From assembly GCF_023093595.1 (NCBI RefSeq), contig NZ_JALLIK010000109.1, positions 1 to 64,000 on the forward strand: DNA of 64,000 nucleotides, in the 5' to 3' direction. The position numbers and the translations under genes were made by a program. This DNA is from Thauera aromatica_A. Lineage in GTDB: Bacteria; Pseudomonadota; Gammaproteobacteria; Burkholderiales; Rhodocyclaceae. Position 1 is the first letter of the stretch; the number at the start of each line of letters is the position of its first letter. This document shows, one piece after another, positions 62,538 through 64,000 of this stretch. The notes below the pieces were generated by a model. It did no database searches. It was not told where the DNA came from and was given only the letters and a program-made list of their open reading frames with translations.

Positions 62538-62574
62538 TCCCGGGCAACGCCCGCGTGCAGAGCCACGCGGATGC

Positions 62575-62614
62575 AGTCAAGACAACGAGCGCCGCGGCGC
62601 CCGTTGTCTTGACT
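62575..62614. terminator. Convergent hairpin between the M23 gene and erpA
   Basis: Two 20-base arms complementary at 19 positions with no spacer. No T-run follows, so termination strength is uncertain. Confidence 0.65.
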
Positions 62615-62661
62615 ACTGCTGAAGCTCCGATTCCGGACGAGCCGGCGCCGACGGCAAGGAT

Positions 62662-63012
62662 TCAGACCGAAAAGGACGAGCCGCAGCCGCAGGTGCTGGT
62701 CGCATTCGGGTTGCGGATCACGAACTGAGAACCTTCCAGGCCTTCCGTATAGTCGATTTCGGCACCGAGAAGATACTGGTAACTCATCGAGTCGATCAGC
62801 AGCATCACGCCGTTCTTCTCGTAAGTCGTGTCGTCCTCGTTGACCTCCTCGTCGAAGGTGAAGCCGTACTGGAAGCCCGAGCACCCGCCCCCCGAGACGA
62901 AGACACGTAGCTTGAGATCGGGATTGCCTTCCTCCTCGATCAGCTCGCGAACCTTGTTCGCCGCACTGTCGGTGAAGACCAGGATGTCGGGGGTTTCAAC
63001 TTCTGCGCTCAT
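62662..63012 (-). CDS. erpA: Iron-sulfur cluster insertion protein ErpA
   Basis: 116 residues, ATG 63012 after AGAGGAGA. A-type carrier with the cluster ligands in SGGGCSGFQYGF and STCGCGSSFSV. Delivers Fe-S clusters to respiratory and isoprenoid enzymes. Follows argC on the same strand, a common betaproteobacterial order. Its ribosome-binding region is complementary to the predicted small RNA at 28925-29021. Confidence 0.97.
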   Translation of the reverse strand: MSAEVETPDILVFTDSAANKVRELIEEEGNPDLKLRVFVSGGGCSGFQYGFTFDEEVNEDDTTYEKNGVMLLIDSMSYQYLLGAEIDYTEGLEGSQFVIRNPNATSTCGCGSSFSV

Positions 63013-63104
63013 GTTTTCTCCTCTGTTGGGGCAGCGGTGCGAATGATGCGCCCTTTGCCGCCCCGCCGTCAAAATCAGATCGACGCCGATCGCCCGAGTT
63101 CCCC

Positions 63105-64000
63105 TCAGGGACTGACCGGAACGATATCCAGTCCGGCCTCTTCATCGAACCCGAACATGATATTGAGGTTCTGCACTGCCTGGCCCGCCGCCCCCTTGAC
63201 CAGATTGTCGATCACCGACAACACGACCACGGTATCCCCTCCCTGGGGACGGTGAACGGCGATACGGCATACGTTCGATGCGCGCACCGAGCGGGTTTCG
63301 GGATGGCTGCCGGCCGGCATCACGTCGACGAAAGGCTCACCCGCATAGCGCTCCTCATACAACGCCTGCAGGTCGAGTTCGCCTGCACCGGGCTGCAGAC
63401 GGCCATACAGGGTGGCATGAATGCCGCGGATCAGCGGCGTGAGATGCGGCACGAAAGTGAGCCCGACCGGCTCGCCCGCAACCCGTGACAGCCCCTGCCG
63501 GATCTCGGGTAGATGGCGGTGCCCCGCTACGCCGTAAGCTTTGAAGCTGTCGGCCGCCTCGGGCAGCAGAGTATGGATCTCGGCCTTCCGGCCGGCGCCG
63601 GAAACGCCCGACTTGGCATCCGCGATCAGATGCCCACGATCGATCAGGCCTGCCTCGATCAAGGGCAGGAAACCGAGTTGGACGGCAGTCGGATAGCAGC
63701 CCGGGTTGGCCAGCACGCGCGCGGAGCGAATCTGCTCGCGATTGAGCTCGGGCAGACCATACACCGCCTCGGCGACCAGCGCCGGAGCCGCATGCTCCAT
63801 TCCGTACCACTTTTCCCATTCGGCGATGTCGCGAATGCGAAAATCCGCTGCCAGATCGATCACACGAACGCCGGCCGCGACCAGTTCCGCCGCCTGCTTC
63901 ATCGCAATCCCGTTCGGGGTCGCAAAGAACACGGCATCACATTTTTCCAGTTCGGCATCCTGAGGGGCGACGAACTTCAGATTCACCCGGTGGCGCAGGC
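63105..64000 (-). CDS. argC: N-acetyl-gamma-glutamyl-phosphate reductase (N-terminus outside window)
   Basis: At least 298 residues are visible; the frame runs off the right edge and the N-terminal NADP-binding part is missing. The active-site Cys is in VLANPGCYPTAVQLG, and AVFFATPNGIAMKQ and DAKSGVSGAGRKAE are typical. Third step of arginine synthesis. Confidence 0.97.
   Translation of the reverse strand, partial: LRHRVNLKFVAPQDAELEKCDAVFFATPNGIAMKQAAELVAAGVRVIDLAADFRIRDIAEWEKWYGMEHAAPALVAEAVYGLPELNREQIRSARVLANPGCYPTAVQLGFLPLIEAGLIDRGHLIADAKSGVSGAGRKAEIHTLLPEAADSFKAYGVAGHRHLPEIRQGLSRVAGEPVGLTFVPHLTPLIRGIHATLYGRLQPGAGELDLQALYEERYAGEPFVDVMPAGSHPETRSVRASNVCRIAVHRPQGGDTVVVLSVIDNLVKGAAGQAVQNLNIMFGFDEEAGLDIVPVSP

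Noticed and set aside
1..64000. CRISPR arrays, insertion sequences, prophage or integrases
   Set aside because: I saw no spaced direct repeats, transposase, integrase or phage genes; the tRNA-Thr gene has no integrase or repeated 3' end beside it.

Overview
The window is about 64 kb of a GC-rich chromosome from a respiratory betaproteobacterium. The gene set points to a denitrifier-type member of the Rhodocyclales/Zoogloeaceae (Thauera, Azoarcus or Aromatoleum-like): a cbb3 oxidase operon with its own assembly genes, an FNR-type and a DNR-type Crp-family regulator, a monomeric isocitrate dehydrogenase, isocitrate lyase, ClpS-ClpA, and the pairs argC-erpA and tyrS-murI. The genus is inferred from gene content only.

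Layout. 1-7.5 kb: a truncated chemoreceptor, then a signalling cluster (histidine kinase, REC-PAS-NarX-type kinase, NarL-type regulator, REC-PAS-GGDEF-EAL protein). 7.6-16.5 kb: hydroxypyruvate isomerase with a possible stub of its usual partner gene, a P2-type cation ATPase, pyrophosphatase, copZ, copA, and a divergent MerR-family regulator with a clear mer-like operator, then an orphan radical SAM/SPASM enzyme. 16.6-31.9 kb: an oxygen-response region (TauE/SafE-like protein, hemN, fnr, sirB2-like, dnr-like, a beta-CASP nuclease, uspA, and on the minus strand ccoI-ccoS, a predicted small RNA, and ccoN-O-Q-P-G-H plus a small membrane protein). 32-38.6 kb: tRNA-Thr, a TSUP permease, lrgA-lrgB, a BT1-like transporter, an EF-G paralogue and an orphan DUF4212 gene. 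38.7-47.9 kb: DUF4212 plus acetate-type symporter, icd, NUDIX-dut-coaBC, radC, rpmB-rpmG. 48-64 kb: cspA, clpS-clpA, rraA-like, aceA, a Spy-like protein beside an OmpR/EnvZ-type pair, an EamA transporter, a SpoIIAA-like protein with a rhodanese, murI, tyrS, an M23 peptidase, erpA and the partial argC.

How it works together. Copper import and export ATPases, haem synthesis (hemN) and the cbb3 structural and assembly genes all serve low-oxygen respiration. Four FNR boxes lie in front of hemN/fnr, uspA, ccoN and a transcript with no reading frame. That last one is the most interesting element. A perfect 34-bp palindrome containing an FNR box sits about 41 nt upstream of a predicted start point, with a -10 in the right place. 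A roughly 97-nt RNA follows: a 5' stem-loop, an unpaired pyrimidine-rich stretch and a strong terminator with seven U. Its unpaired stretch is complementary to the ribosome-binding region of erpA (18 pairs, one bulge, one mismatch) and, less well, of icd. This suggests an FNR-activated antisense regulator of Fe-S assembly and central carbon metabolism. It is a prediction from sequence only.

A second regulatory observation is a shared TTTCA-N5-TGAAA dyad upstream of both icd and aceA, the two enzymes that compete for isocitrate.
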